Shown: piece by piece, positions 35,591 to 43,217 of the stretch
Layout of the letters: each line of letters starts with the position of its first letter
How positions within the stretch are numbered: the first letter of the stretch is position 1
Assembly (NCBI RefSeq): GCF_014196715.1
Contig: NZ_JACIEF010000002.1
Span: 620,001 to 684,000, forward strand
Source of the DNA: Pedobacter zeae
Lineage (GTDB): Bacteria > Bacteroidota > Bacteroidia > Sphingobacteriales > Sphingobacteriaceae
Direction of reading: 5' to 3'
Length of the DNA: 64,000 nucleotides
Translations under genes and position numbers: made by a program
The notes under the pieces: model-generated
What the model was told of the DNA's origin: nothing
The model's database searches: none
What the model saw: the letters and a program-made list of their open reading frames with translations, nothing else

Positions 35591-36985
35591 ATGGCCAACA
35601 CAAGAGATTATATATATTACGATTATACCAAAAGTCTTTGTCCGGAATGTTTACAGCTTTGCGATGCGAAAATTGTTTTTCAGGATGCTAAAGTGTTTAT
35701 GCTGAAAAATTGCAGAACGCATGGGAATAGTAAAGTGATGATTGCCGATGATGTAGAATATTACAAACAGATCAGGAATTACAATAAGCAATCGGAAATG
35801 CCACTTAAGTTCAATACTAAGGTGCATTACGGTTGTCCTTACGATTGTGGTTTGTGTACCGATCATGAACAGCATTCATGTTTAACAGTAATAGAGGTTA
35901 CCGACCGTTGTAACCTGGCCTGCCCAACCTGTTATGCCATGTCGTCGCCAAGTTATGGCAGGCATAGAACGCTGGCAGAAATAGAGCGGATGATGGATGT
36001 GGTGGTGGCAAACGAGGGGCAGCCGGATGTGGTGCAGCTTTCGGGCGGGGAACCAACAGTACATCCCGAATTTTTTAAGATTTTAGACCTCGCCAAAACC
36101 AAACCCATAAAACATTTAATGGTAAATACGAATGGGATCAGGATTGCAAAAGACATTAAATTTGTGGAGAAACTGGCCGGTTATATGCCCGATTTTGAAA
36201 TTTATCTGCAGTTTGATAGTTTCAGTCCAGAAGTATTAACCAGGCTGAGGGGGGAAGACCTTAGCGAGGTGAGGAGAAAAGCCATCGATCATTTAAACCA
36301 ATTTAATGTATCTACTACTTTGGTTGTTACTTTACAAAATGGCTTAAATGACCATGAAATTGGCGATATTTTGGATTATGCACTTAAACAGAAATGCGTG
36401 CGTGGAGTAACTTTTCAGCCTACCCAGGTTGCAGGGAGAAATGATAACTATAACGATCAGCAGGGCAGGATCACCCTGACCGAAGTGCGCAGAAAAATTT
36501 ATGAGCAATACCCAACCTTTACTCCGCAGGATTTAATTCCTGTTCCCTGTAATCCTGATGCGCTTTGCATGGCTTATGCCTTAAAAATAGGAGATGAGGT
36601 AATCCCGATGACACATTTGATCAACCCGGAAGATTTGCTGAATAATTCAAAAAATACCATTGTTTTTGAACATGATGAAAAACTGAAAGAACACATGCTC
36701 AATTTGTTTAGTACCGGTGTTTCAGTAGATTGCGCTGAAGATACCTTTGGCGAACTGATGTGCTGTTTGCCGAGGGTAAAATCAGACAGTTTAAGCTATG
36801 ATAATTTATTTCGGATCATTATTATGAATTTTATGGATCCGCTTGATTTTGACGTGCGAGCAGTTAAGAAATCATGTGTGCACATTGTGAGTGATAAATA
36901 TAAAATGGTACCTTTCGAAACCATGAATATTTTTTACCGCGACAATAAAATAGATCTGATCAGGGGAAAATTAAATATGAACTGA
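35591..36985 (+). CDS. Radical SAM protein, tetraether-lipid-synthase-like
   Basis: A 464-residue radical SAM enzyme. A rubredoxin-like N-terminus has C17-x2-C20, C24 and C41-R-T-H-G; a second group YGCPYDCGLCTDHEQHSC gives C82, C86, C89 and C97; the radical SAM motif is C107-x3-C111-x2-C114, with the GGEPTVHPEF strand after it. The C-terminal part has PVPCNPDALC, ELMCC and the segment FMDPLDFDVRAVKKSC. This order resembles, as I recall it, the archaeal Tes (MJ0619) group that joins lipid tails by C-C bonds, and its bacterial relatives. The substrate here is unknown. The Lgt-like gene just upstream supports a membrane-lipid substrate. Family placement is fairly sure, reaction is inference. 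Confidence 0.8.
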   Translation: MANTRDYIYYDYTKSLCPECLQLCDAKIVFQDAKVFMLKNCRTHGNSKVMIADDVEYYKQIRNYNKQSEMPLKFNTKVHYGCPYDCGLCTDHEQHSCLTVIEVTDRCNLACPTCYAMSSPSYGRHRTLAEIERMMDVVVANEGQPDVVQLSGGEPTVHPEFFKILDLAKTKPIKHLMVNTNGIRIAKDIKFVEKLAGYMPDFEIYLQFDSFSPEVLTRLRGEDLSEVRRKAIDHLNQFNVSTTLVVTLQNGLNDHEIGDILDYALKQKCVRGVTFQPTQVAGRNDNYNDQQGRITLTEVRRKIYEQYPTFTPQDLIPVPCNPDALCMAYALKIGDEVIPMTHLINPEDLLNNSKNTIVFEHDEKLKEHMLNLFSTGVSVDCAEDTFGELMCCLPRVKSDSLSYDNLFRIIIMNFMDPLDFDVRAVKKSCVHIVSDKYKMVPFETMNIFYRDNKIDLIRGKLNMN

Positions 36986-36986
36986 T

Positions 36987-37181
36987 ATGGGTGGTTTATT
37001 CGTATTATTGATTGTTTATTGCCTTACCGCTGTCGTGCTTTTTGTGGTAGGGATTATTCAGATTATCATTAAGTCATCAAGGAACGAACCGGTAAAACCA
37101 GGGTTAAAGTTGCTTATTATTTCGGTAATTATGGTGGTAATCGGTTTTGGGGCCTGTGCTGTATTGCTGGCCAACAGTTAA
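36987..37181 (+). CDS. Small two-helix membrane protein, copy 1
   Basis: A 64-residue protein with two hydrophobic helices (about 4-26 and 42-62) joined by a basic loop with NEPVKPGLK. It begins one base after the radical SAM stop codon, so it is translated with it. The gene downstream encodes a close paralogue. No family is recognised. It could anchor, regulate or insulate the lipid-acting enzymes. Confidence 0.7.
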   Translation: MGGLFVLLIVYCLTAVVLFVVGIIQIIIKSSRNEPVKPGLKLLIISVIMVVIGFGACAVLLANS

Positions 37182-37196
37182 TTTCAATATAAATCC

Positions 37197-37391
37197 ATGG
37201 GAATTTTCATTATATATTGGGTAATTGTCGTATTGTTGTTTGTAATTGGCATTATCCAGATCATCGTAAAGGCAATTAAAGATCAACCGGTTAAACCAGG
37301 ACTTAAATTGGTTATTGCCTCTGTTATTATGCTGGTAATAGGAGCCGGTGCATGTGCCGTAATTCTTTCTAATTTGAATATTGGCCATTAG
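37197..37391 (+). CDS. Small two-helix membrane protein, copy 2
   Basis: A 64-residue paralogue of the preceding gene. The shared core includes PVKPGLKL at the same place, VIGI(I)QII before it, and GACAV(L/I)L in the second helix. The gap is 15 bp. It looks like a local tandem duplication, with both copies kept in frame. Confidence 0.7.
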   Translation: MGIFIIYWVIVVLLFVIGIIQIIVKAIKDQPVKPGLKLVIASVIMLVIGAGACAVILSNLNIGH

Positions 37392-37456
37392 CCATTTTTA
37401 TCTTGTGTTTAAACAAAGGTTTTTAGCGTTTGTAGGTCTTAGCCGTGTGTCTAGAA

Positions 37457-37579
37457 TCTCAAATCTCTATAATTTAACTTCCTCCTTTGACCTTTAAATA
37501 ATATCTTTGCATTTTATAATTCTTAGACCGGTTTTTTGTGCTGATAAGTCTCAAATCTCTTGTCTGGAGTCTCAAATCT
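37457..37579. repeat. Intergenic TCTCAAATCT repeats before pheT
   Basis: TCTCAAATCT is present at 37457, 37549 and 37570. A -7-like TATCTTTG at 37502-37509 lies between them and could be the pheT promoter, although no TTTG is found at the right distance. Confidence 0.5.
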
Positions 37580-37585
37580 TAATAG

Positions 37586-39985
37586 ATGAAAATATCATAT
37601 AACTGGTTAAAACAATTTGTACAAATAGACAAAACACCTCAGGAACTTTCTCTAATCCTTACCAATGTAGGTTTGGAGGTAGAAAGTGTAGAAAAAGTAC
37701 AGCCTGTTGTAGGCGGCTTAGAGGGATTGGTAATTGGCGAGGTATTAACCTGTGTGCAGCATCCCAATGCCGACCGTTTGCGTATCACCACCGTTAATGT
37801 TGGGGGTAAAGAAAGTCTTCAGATTGTTTGCGGTGCGCCTAATGTAGCTGCCGGGCAAAAAGTGGTTGTGGCTACTGTGGGTACAACTGTTTATCCTTTG
37901 GAAGGTGAGCCTTTTAAAATCAAAGAATCGAAAATTAGGGGTGAACTTTCGCAGGGCATGATCTGTGCTGAAGATGAAATCGGTTTAGGTAAATCGCATG
38001 ATGGAATTATGGTTTTAGCTGACGATACCGAAGTGGGAATCCGGGCTAAAGACCATTTCAAAATGGAAGACGATTACGTTTTTGAAATCGGCTTAACACC
38101 GAACCGTGCTGATGCCGCTTCACATTTAGGTGTAGCCAGAGATTTGGCAGCCTATTTTAGAAGTGAATATGAAATCCCTGATCTTTCGGCCTTTAAAACC
38201 GATAATGAAAATCTGGTTATTAAGGTGGAGGTAGAAGATCTGGCGGCTTGCCCACGTTATAGCAGTCTTACCATTTCGGGGGTTACCGTACAGGAATCGC
38301 CTGAGTGGTTAAAAGATAAGTTAAAAGTAATCGGTTTACGCCCGATCAATAATGTGGTCGACATTACCAATTATGTGCTTCATGGCTTAGGTCAGCCGCT
38401 GCATGCTTTTGATGCCGATAAAATCACTGGTGGAAAAGTAGTGGTTAAGAAAGTTGCCGAAGGTACTCCTTTTGTAACGCTGGATGATGTAGAACGTAAA
38501 TTAAGCGCAGAAGATTTGATGATCTGTAATGCCGAAGCCCCCATGTGTATCGCGGGTGTTTTTGGCGGAAAATCGTCGGGTGTGGAAAGCAGCACTAAAA
38601 ATATTTTCCTCGAAAGCGCTTATTTTAATTCCGTTTCTGTCCGTAAAACTTCAAAAAGACATGGGTTAAAAACCGATGCCTCTTTCCGTTTTGAGCGTGG
38701 TACCGATCCTGAAATTACAGTTACGGCTTTAAAATATGCTGCTTTACTGATTAAAGAATTGGCGGGCGGAGAAATTTCTTCATCTGTTTCTGATATTTAC
38801 CCTAATCACATCAAACCGTTTGAGTTTGAGGTCAGTTATACCAATATCAATAAACTGATTGGGGCAAATATTCCTTCGGCCGAAATCAAACATATCATCA
38901 CTGCTTTAGGCATTTCGGCAACCAACACCTCTGAAGATACGCTGGCCTTAAGGGTGCCCTCATTTAAAGTTGATGTTACCCGCGAATGCGACATTACCGA
39001 AGAAGTGCTGCGTATTTATGGGTATAACAACATTGAAATCCCTGCAAAAGTAAATGCGTCACTTTCTTACAGCATTAAACCAGAGAAAGAAAATACACAT
39101 AATGTAATTGCAGATATGCTGACTTCAAACGGTTATGCGGAAATTATGTGTAATTCGTTAACCAAATCAGCTTATTCGAAAAAATTGGATGAGGCGGTAT
39201 TTATTTTAAACCCGCTAAGCAGTGACCTGAATGTCATGCGCCAGAGTTTGTTGATGCCGGCTTTAGAAAGTGTAGCGTATAACCAAAACCGGAAAAATTC
39301 GGATGTGAAATTTTACGAATTTGGTAAAACCTACCACTTAATTAACGAAAAGTATGTTGAACGCCCCAGGTTGTTATTGTTGATTTCAGGAGCCAAACAA
39401 AGTGAGCAATGGAACCATAATGCTAAAGCGGTTACTTTTTACAACTTAAAATCGGCTGTTGATGCCATTATTTCACGTTTGGGAATCGAGAGTTATCAAT
39501 CGGATACATTAAGCGACGAAAACTTTGCCTATGGAATCAGGTATTTCCGTGGAGATAAAACATTGGTCAGCTTTGGTGCGGTTTCGAAAGCCGACCGTAA
39601 AGCTGCTGGCGTAAATGCTGAAGCATTTTATGCTGATTTCGATTGGGCTACCTTATTGGATATCGTTAAGAAAAACAAGATCGTGAATAAAGAAATTGCT
39701 AAATATCCTGCAGTACGCCGCGACCTTTCCCTATTGATCGATCAATCGGTTAGTTTCGATACCTTAAAAGGCATTGCATTCAAAACCGATAAAAAACTGA
39801 TTAAAGAAGTTGGGGTATTCGATGTATACGTTGGCGATAAATTACCTGAAGGCAAGAAATCTTACGCCCTGAATTTTATTTTACAGGACGAAGAGCAGAC
39901 CCTTACTGATAAGCAGATTGACCATACCATGCAAAAGCTGATCGCGAATTTAACCGGACAAGCCGGCGCAGAAATTAGGAAATAA
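37586..39985 (+). CDS. pheT: Phenylalanine--tRNA ligase, beta subunit
   Basis: A 799-residue subunit that charges tRNA-Phe with PheS. The N-terminal tRNA-binding (EMAP-like) domain includes VLTCVQHPNADRLRITTV; B3/B4 editing and B5 domains follow (IYGYNNIEIP near the core), and the ferredoxin-like anticodon-binding domain closes the protein (YPAVRRDLSLLID). Length is typical. pheS is not in the window, as is common in Bacteroidota where the genes are separate. The next two genes follow closely on the same strand. Confidence 0.97.
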   Translation: MKISYNWLKQFVQIDKTPQELSLILTNVGLEVESVEKVQPVVGGLEGLVIGEVLTCVQHPNADRLRITTVNVGGKESLQIVCGAPNVAAGQKVVVATVGTTVYPLEGEPFKIKESKIRGELSQGMICAEDEIGLGKSHDGIMVLADDTEVGIRAKDHFKMEDDYVFEIGLTPNRADAASHLGVARDLAAYFRSEYEIPDLSAFKTDNENLVIKVEVEDLAACPRYSSLTISGVTVQESPEWLKDKLKVIGLRPINNVVDITNYVLHGLGQPLHAFDADKITGGKVVVKKVAEGTPFVTLDDVERKLSAEDLMICNAEAPMCIAGVFGGKSSGVESSTKNIFLESAYFNSVSVRKTSKRHGLKTDASFRFERGTDPEITVTALKYAALLIKELAGGEISSSVSDIYPNHIKPFEFEVSYTNINKLIGANIPSAEIKHIITALGISATNTSEDTLALRVPSFKVDVTRECDITEEVLRIYGYNNIEIPAKVNASLSYSIKPEKENTHNVIADMLTSNGYAEIMCNSLTKSAYSKKLDEAVFILNPLSSDLNVMRQSLLMPALESVAYNQNRKNSDVKFYEFGKTYHLINEKYVERPRLLLLISGAKQSEQWNHNAKAVTFYNLKSAVDAIISRLGIESYQSDTLSDENFAYGIRYFRGDKTLVSFGAVSKADRKAAGVNAEAFYADFDWATLLDIVKKNKIVNKEIAKYPAVRRDLSLLIDQSVSFDTLKGIAFKTDKKLIKEVGVFDVYVGDKLPEGKKSYALNFILQDEEQTLTDKQIDHTMQKLIANLTGQAGAEIRK

Positions 39986-40016
39986 AATATAAATTCGTAT
40001 TTTTAGAAATAAATTC

Positions 40017-40307
40017 ATGACTTCCGTTGCAGATCAATTAGATAAGGTATTACAAAAAACGGCTCAGGTGATTGAGCTATGTAATGCGCTACAGGAAGAA
40101 AATGATTTATTAAAGCTTGAGAATCAATCGTTAAAAGTTGCATTCGATACTGCAAAAGGCAAAAATGTAGAACTTGAAGAAAAACTCAGGGTAACAAAAC
40201 TGGCCAAAAGTATAGAGGGGGCGAGCGAAAAATCGCTTGACATTAAGCAAAAAATTAACGATTTTGTGCGGGAGATTGATAAAAGTATCGCATTATTGAA
40301 GAAGTAA
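40017..40307 (+). CDS. Small coiled-coil protein (cell division candidate)
   Basis: A 96-residue protein that is almost all coiled coil (LDKVLQKTAQVIELCNALQE, then ENDLLKLENQSLKV). There is no signal or membrane segment. It lies 31 bp after pheT and 32 bp before zapA, so it is probably co-transcribed with zapA. A short coiled coil beside zapA suggests a ZapB-like role in Z-ring organisation, but this is inferred from position only. Confidence 0.75.
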   Translation: MTSVADQLDKVLQKTAQVIELCNALQEENDLLKLENQSLKVAFDTAKGKNVELEEKLRVTKLAKSIEGASEKSLDIKQKINDFVREIDKSIALLKK

Positions 40308-40339
40308 TGGTGCGGAAAATCAGAAACTAAGCTAAACAA

Positions 40340-40630
40340 ATGGGAGAAATCTCGATTAAAATAACCATTTCCGACCGTATCTATCCACTAAAGGTGAATA
40401 TGGAAGAGGAAGAGATTGTGAGACGGGCGGCAAAAATGATCAACGAGCGCATAAAAGATTATCAGGATAATTATGCGGTTAGAGATAAGCAGGATCTCCT
40501 CTCTATGGCAGTATTGCACTATGCAACTGCTGTATTGAGAACTGAAAACAAAGTACAGAACCAGGATACTGCTGTTGCCGATAAAGTTGAAGAATTGGAT
40601 ATTTTACTCAATAATTTCTTTTCAAAATAA
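40340..40630 (+). CDS. zapA: Cell division protein ZapA
   Basis: A 96-residue protein with the ZapA pattern: an N-terminal beta hairpin (ISIKITISDRIYPLKV), the globular ERIKDYQDN helix, then a C-terminal coiled coil. ZapA cross-links FtsZ filaments. The structured RNA at 40741 follows, an arrangement also seen in gammaproteobacteria, where ssrS lies by zapA. Confidence 0.9.
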   Translation: MGEISIKITISDRIYPLKVNMEEEEIVRRAAKMINERIKDYQDNYAVRDKQDLLSMAVLHYATAVLRTENKVQNQDTAVADKVEELDILLNNFFSK

Positions 40631-40651
40631 AGGTTCGTTCTTTAAACATTT

Positions 40652-40712
40652 CGTCGTGCTGAACCCATTTCAGGGTCTTTAATTTAGAACCAGAAATACA
40701 TTCAGGTTGGCG
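40652..40712. repeat. Dispersed dyad repeat, degenerate copy
   Basis: CGTCGTGCTGAACCCATTTC at the left and TTCAGGTTGGCG at the right match the 17639 element with changes. It lies between zapA and the 6S-like RNA. Confidence 0.55.
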
Positions 40713-40740
40713 GGAGTTGTATATATTAGCACAAAAATAT

Positions 40741-40914
40741 AGCCGCAGCTAGTTTTTGAGTTTCAAATTTTATAAAACTTAACACTTCAATATCTATAGG
40801 GTTAAGAGGGCGTATTTCATTTGCTTTGCACCTGAAAATGGCTTAAACCCTAATTATGCTTAGTTGAGGTTTAAAATGTATGAGACTTTAAAAAATTAGT
40901 TGCGGTTTTTTTTT
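40741..40914 (+). ncRNA. ssrS: 6S RNA (6S-Flavo-like)
   Basis: The transcript folds into one long rod. A closing stem pairs 40743-40757 with 40891-40905 (13 Watson-Crick and 2 G-U pairs). Helices 40759-40765/40881-40887, 40767-40772/40872-40877 and 40778-40783/40863-40868 extend it. An open bubble (13 by 10 nt) follows, then the upper helix 40797-40806/40842-40852 with one bulge and an apical hairpin. Nine Ts follow directly. This is the 6S RNA architecture that mimics an open promoter and sequesters RNA polymerase. A -7-like TATATTAG at 40722-40729 gives a start near 40737-40741. The fold was worked out by hand. Confidence 0.75.
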
Positions 40915-40928
40915 ACTTAAAAAACAAA

Positions 40929-42500
40929 ATGGAAATAGTTGAAATATTAGGATACGTGTTTGCCGTAATAGCAGGTATCGCTATTGGAGTAGTGGTAGGA
41001 AGATTCCTCCTGCGCAACTTGCTTAAGCAGCAGGAAATAGCTGCACAGAACAAGGTTAAGAAGATTTTAAAGGATGCAGAAAATAATGCAGAAATTTTAA
41101 AAAAGAATAAACTTTTAGAAGCAAAAGAGAAGTTTTTGCAGTTAAAAGCCGAGCACGAACAAGAAGTTAGTGCCAGAAACAATACCATTAATCAGCGCGA
41201 AAACACCATCAAACAGAAAGAGCAATCGGTGAACCAGCGCATGGAAAACTTCAATAAAAAAGAACAGGAGCTCGACAGGCAAAAACAGAACCTCGAAAAG
41301 CAAACCGATCTTGCCCTTAAAAAACAGGAAGAAGTTGAAGTATTAAAAAATCAGCACCTGAAGCAATTGGAAACCATTGCAGGTCTTTCTGCTGAAGAAG
41401 CAAAAGAACAGCTGGTAGAAAACCTGAAACAGGAAGCCCGTACCCAGGCCATGATGCAGGTTAAAGATATTGTTGATGAAGCAAAATTAACAGCCAGTAA
41501 AGAAGCAAAAAAAGTGGTTATTCAAACCATTCAGCGCACCGCTACAGAAGCTGCCATTGAAAACTCTGTTTCTATTTTCCACATCGAAAGCGACGAAATT
41601 AAAGGTCGTGTAATCGGCAGGGAGGGTAGAAATATCCGTGCACTTGAAGCAGCTACCGGTATTGAAATTATTGTGGATGATACCCCGGAAGCGATCATTT
41701 TATCAGGTTTCGATCCGGTAAGAAGGGAAATTGCCCGTTTGGCACTTCACCGTTTGGTAACCGACGGACGTATCCACCCGGCACGTATTGAAGAGATTGT
41801 AGCCAAAACCAAAAAACAGATCGAAGATGAGATCGTGGAGATCGGTGAGCGTACCGTGATCGATTTAGGTATCCATGGTTTGCATCCCGAACTGATCCGC
41901 ATGGTTGGCCGTATGCGTTACCGTTCATCGTATGGGCAGAACTTATTGCATCACTCACGTGAGGTGGCTAACTTCTGTGCTACAATGGCCGCCGAACTTG
42001 GCTTAAATGCTAAAATGGCGAAACGTGCAGGTTTATTACATGATATTGGTAAAGTGCCTGATGATAATCCTGAACTGCCACACGCAATTTTAGGGATGCA
42101 ACTGGCCGAAAAATATAAGGAACACCCGGATATCTGCAATGCGATTGGTGCCCACCACGACGAGATCGAGATGACCTCGATGATTTCGCCGATTGTGCAG
42201 GCTTGCGATGCCATTTCGGGTGCACGTCCGGGCGCACGCCGTGAGGTGGTTGAAAGTTATATCAAACGTTTAAAAGACCTTGAAGAACTTGCGCTTTCTT
42301 ACCCAGGCGTAGAGAAAACCTTTGCCATCCAGGCGGGTAGAGAGCTACGTGTAATTGTAGAAAGTGAGCGCATTACCGATGCACAGGCAGAACTTTTAGC
42401 AGCTGATATTTCGACCCGTATTCAAACTGAAATGACTTACCCAGGCCAGATTAAGGTTACTGTAATCAGGGAAACCCGTTCCGTAGCCTTTGCGAAATAA
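40929..42500 (+). CDS. rny: Ribonuclease Y
   Basis: A 523-residue endoribonuclease that starts mRNA decay from the membrane. An N-terminal membrane helix (about 5-25) is followed by a long coiled coil, a KH domain ([25 protein letters not shown]) and an HD domain with [10 protein letters not shown] and [10 protein letters not shown], the metal-binding His-Asp pair. All motifs are intact. It lies 15 bp after the T-run of the 6S-like RNA. Confidence 0.97.
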   Translation: MEIVEILGYVFAVIAGIAIGVVVGRFLLRNLLKQQEIAAQNKVKKILKDAENNAEILKKNKLLEAKEKFLQLKAEHEQEVSARNNTINQRENTIKQKEQSVNQRMENFNKKEQELDRQKQNLEKQTDLALKKQEEVEVLKNQHLKQLETIAGLSAEEAKEQLVENLKQEARTQAMMQVKDIVDEAKLTASKEAKKVVIQTIQRTATEAAIENSVSIFHIESDEIKGRVIGREGRNIRALEAATGIEIIVDDTPEAIILSGFDPVRREIARLALHRLVTDGRIHPARIEEIVAKTKKQIEDEIVEIGERTVIDLGIHGLHPELIRMVGRMRYRSSYGQNLLHHSREVANFCATMAAELGLNAKMAKRAGLLHDIGKVPDDNPELPHAILGMQLAEKYKEHPDICNAIGAHHDEIEMTSMISPIVQACDAISGARPGARREVVESYIKRLKDLEELALSYPGVEKTFAIQAGRELRVIVESERITDAQAELLAADISTRIQTEMTYPGQIKVTVIRETRSVAFAK

Positions 42501-42505
42501 TATCA

Positions 42506-42576
42506 AGACCTTGCAGATTTTAAAAATCTGTAAGGTCTAAAAGATCTAAAGCGATGGATATTCCATCGCTTTTTTT
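42506..42576 (+). terminator. Tandem hairpins after rny
   Basis: A first inverted repeat (AGACCTTGCAGATTTT, 42506-42521, with AAAAATCTGTAAGGTCT to 42538) lacks a T-run. A second hairpin, AAAGCGATGGA / TCCATCGCTTT (42548-42572), ends in seven Ts and is the likely terminator. Confidence 0.8.
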
Positions 42577-42590
42577 GTATTTTTACATTT

Positions 42591-43106
42591 ATGAGCAAGC
42601 AGACCATCCAGATCGAACCAAAACGGCCGGTAGATGTACTTTTTGATAAGTATGCCGAAAGTCACCAAAATCCAACCAATAAACTGGTACACTGGATCTG
42701 TGTACCCCTGATTGTATTCAGTTTGTTAGGCCTCATCTGGCAGATTCCTTTTCCATATCTCGGTTTTTTGGGTAGCTATAATGGATTTTTTAACTGGGCA
42801 TCCTTCCTTTTAGCCTTTAGCTTATATTATTATTTCACCTTGTCGCCCGTTCTGTTTTTTCTCATGATTTGGGTAGTGGCCATTATGAGTTACGTAATCG
42901 TAAAGATCGAACAGGGCGTTGGTTTAGGCAGCAGTACGGCCTATCTTATTTACGCGGCCATATTTGTAGCAGCCTGGATCGGCCAGTTTATCGGTCATAA
43001 AATTGAGGGCAAAAAGCCGTCATTTTTAGATGATGTTAAATTCCTGTTAATTGGTCCGATCTGGTTATTGCACTTCATCTGCAAAAAAGCAGGTATCCGG
43101 TATTAA
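42591..43106 (+). CDS. DUF962 (Mpo1-like) membrane protein
   Basis: A 171-residue protein of the DUF962 family, with the family start VDVLFDKYAESHQNPTNKLVHWICVPL, about four hydrophobic segments and the C-terminal IGHKIEGKKPSFLDDVKFLLIGPIW. The yeast member Mpo1 is a dioxygenase in fatty-acid alpha-oxidation that uses conserved histidines, such as the one in NKLVHW and GHKIEG here. The bacterial role is unknown. A lipid link would fit other genes in the window. Confidence 0.88.
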   Translation: MSKQTIQIEPKRPVDVLFDKYAESHQNPTNKLVHWICVPLIVFSLLGLIWQIPFPYLGFLGSYNGFFNWASFLLAFSLYYYFTLSPVLFFLMIWVVAIMSYVIVKIEQGVGLGSSTAYLIYAAIFVAAWIGQFIGHKIEGKKPSFLDDVKFLLIGPIWLLHFICKKAGIRY

Positions 43107-43128
43107 TTCAAAAAGTAGTTAATCTTAT

Positions 43129-43196
43129 GTTAACTTTAAGGTAAAAGAATGTTAATTAACACCTAACCTTTTGTTAACATTGCCGTAATAGTTTTG
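43129..43196 (+). promoter_or_regulatory. 11-bp-phased GTTAAC repeats (PHO-box-like) and promoter
   Basis: Five 7-bp units are spaced exactly 11 bp apart: GTTAACT (43129), GGTAAAA (43140), GTTAATT (43151), CCTAACC (43162) and GTTAACA (43173), each followed by 4 AT-rich bases. A -7-like TAGTTTTG (43189-43196) follows. OmpR/PhoB-type regulators bind 7+4 direct repeats, and cyanobacterial Pho boxes use TTAAC-type units. Several GTTAAC units are palindromic, so orientation is unclear. Confidence 0.55.
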
Positions 43197-43217
43197 CCTT
43201 TATCAAATAAAGGCAAA

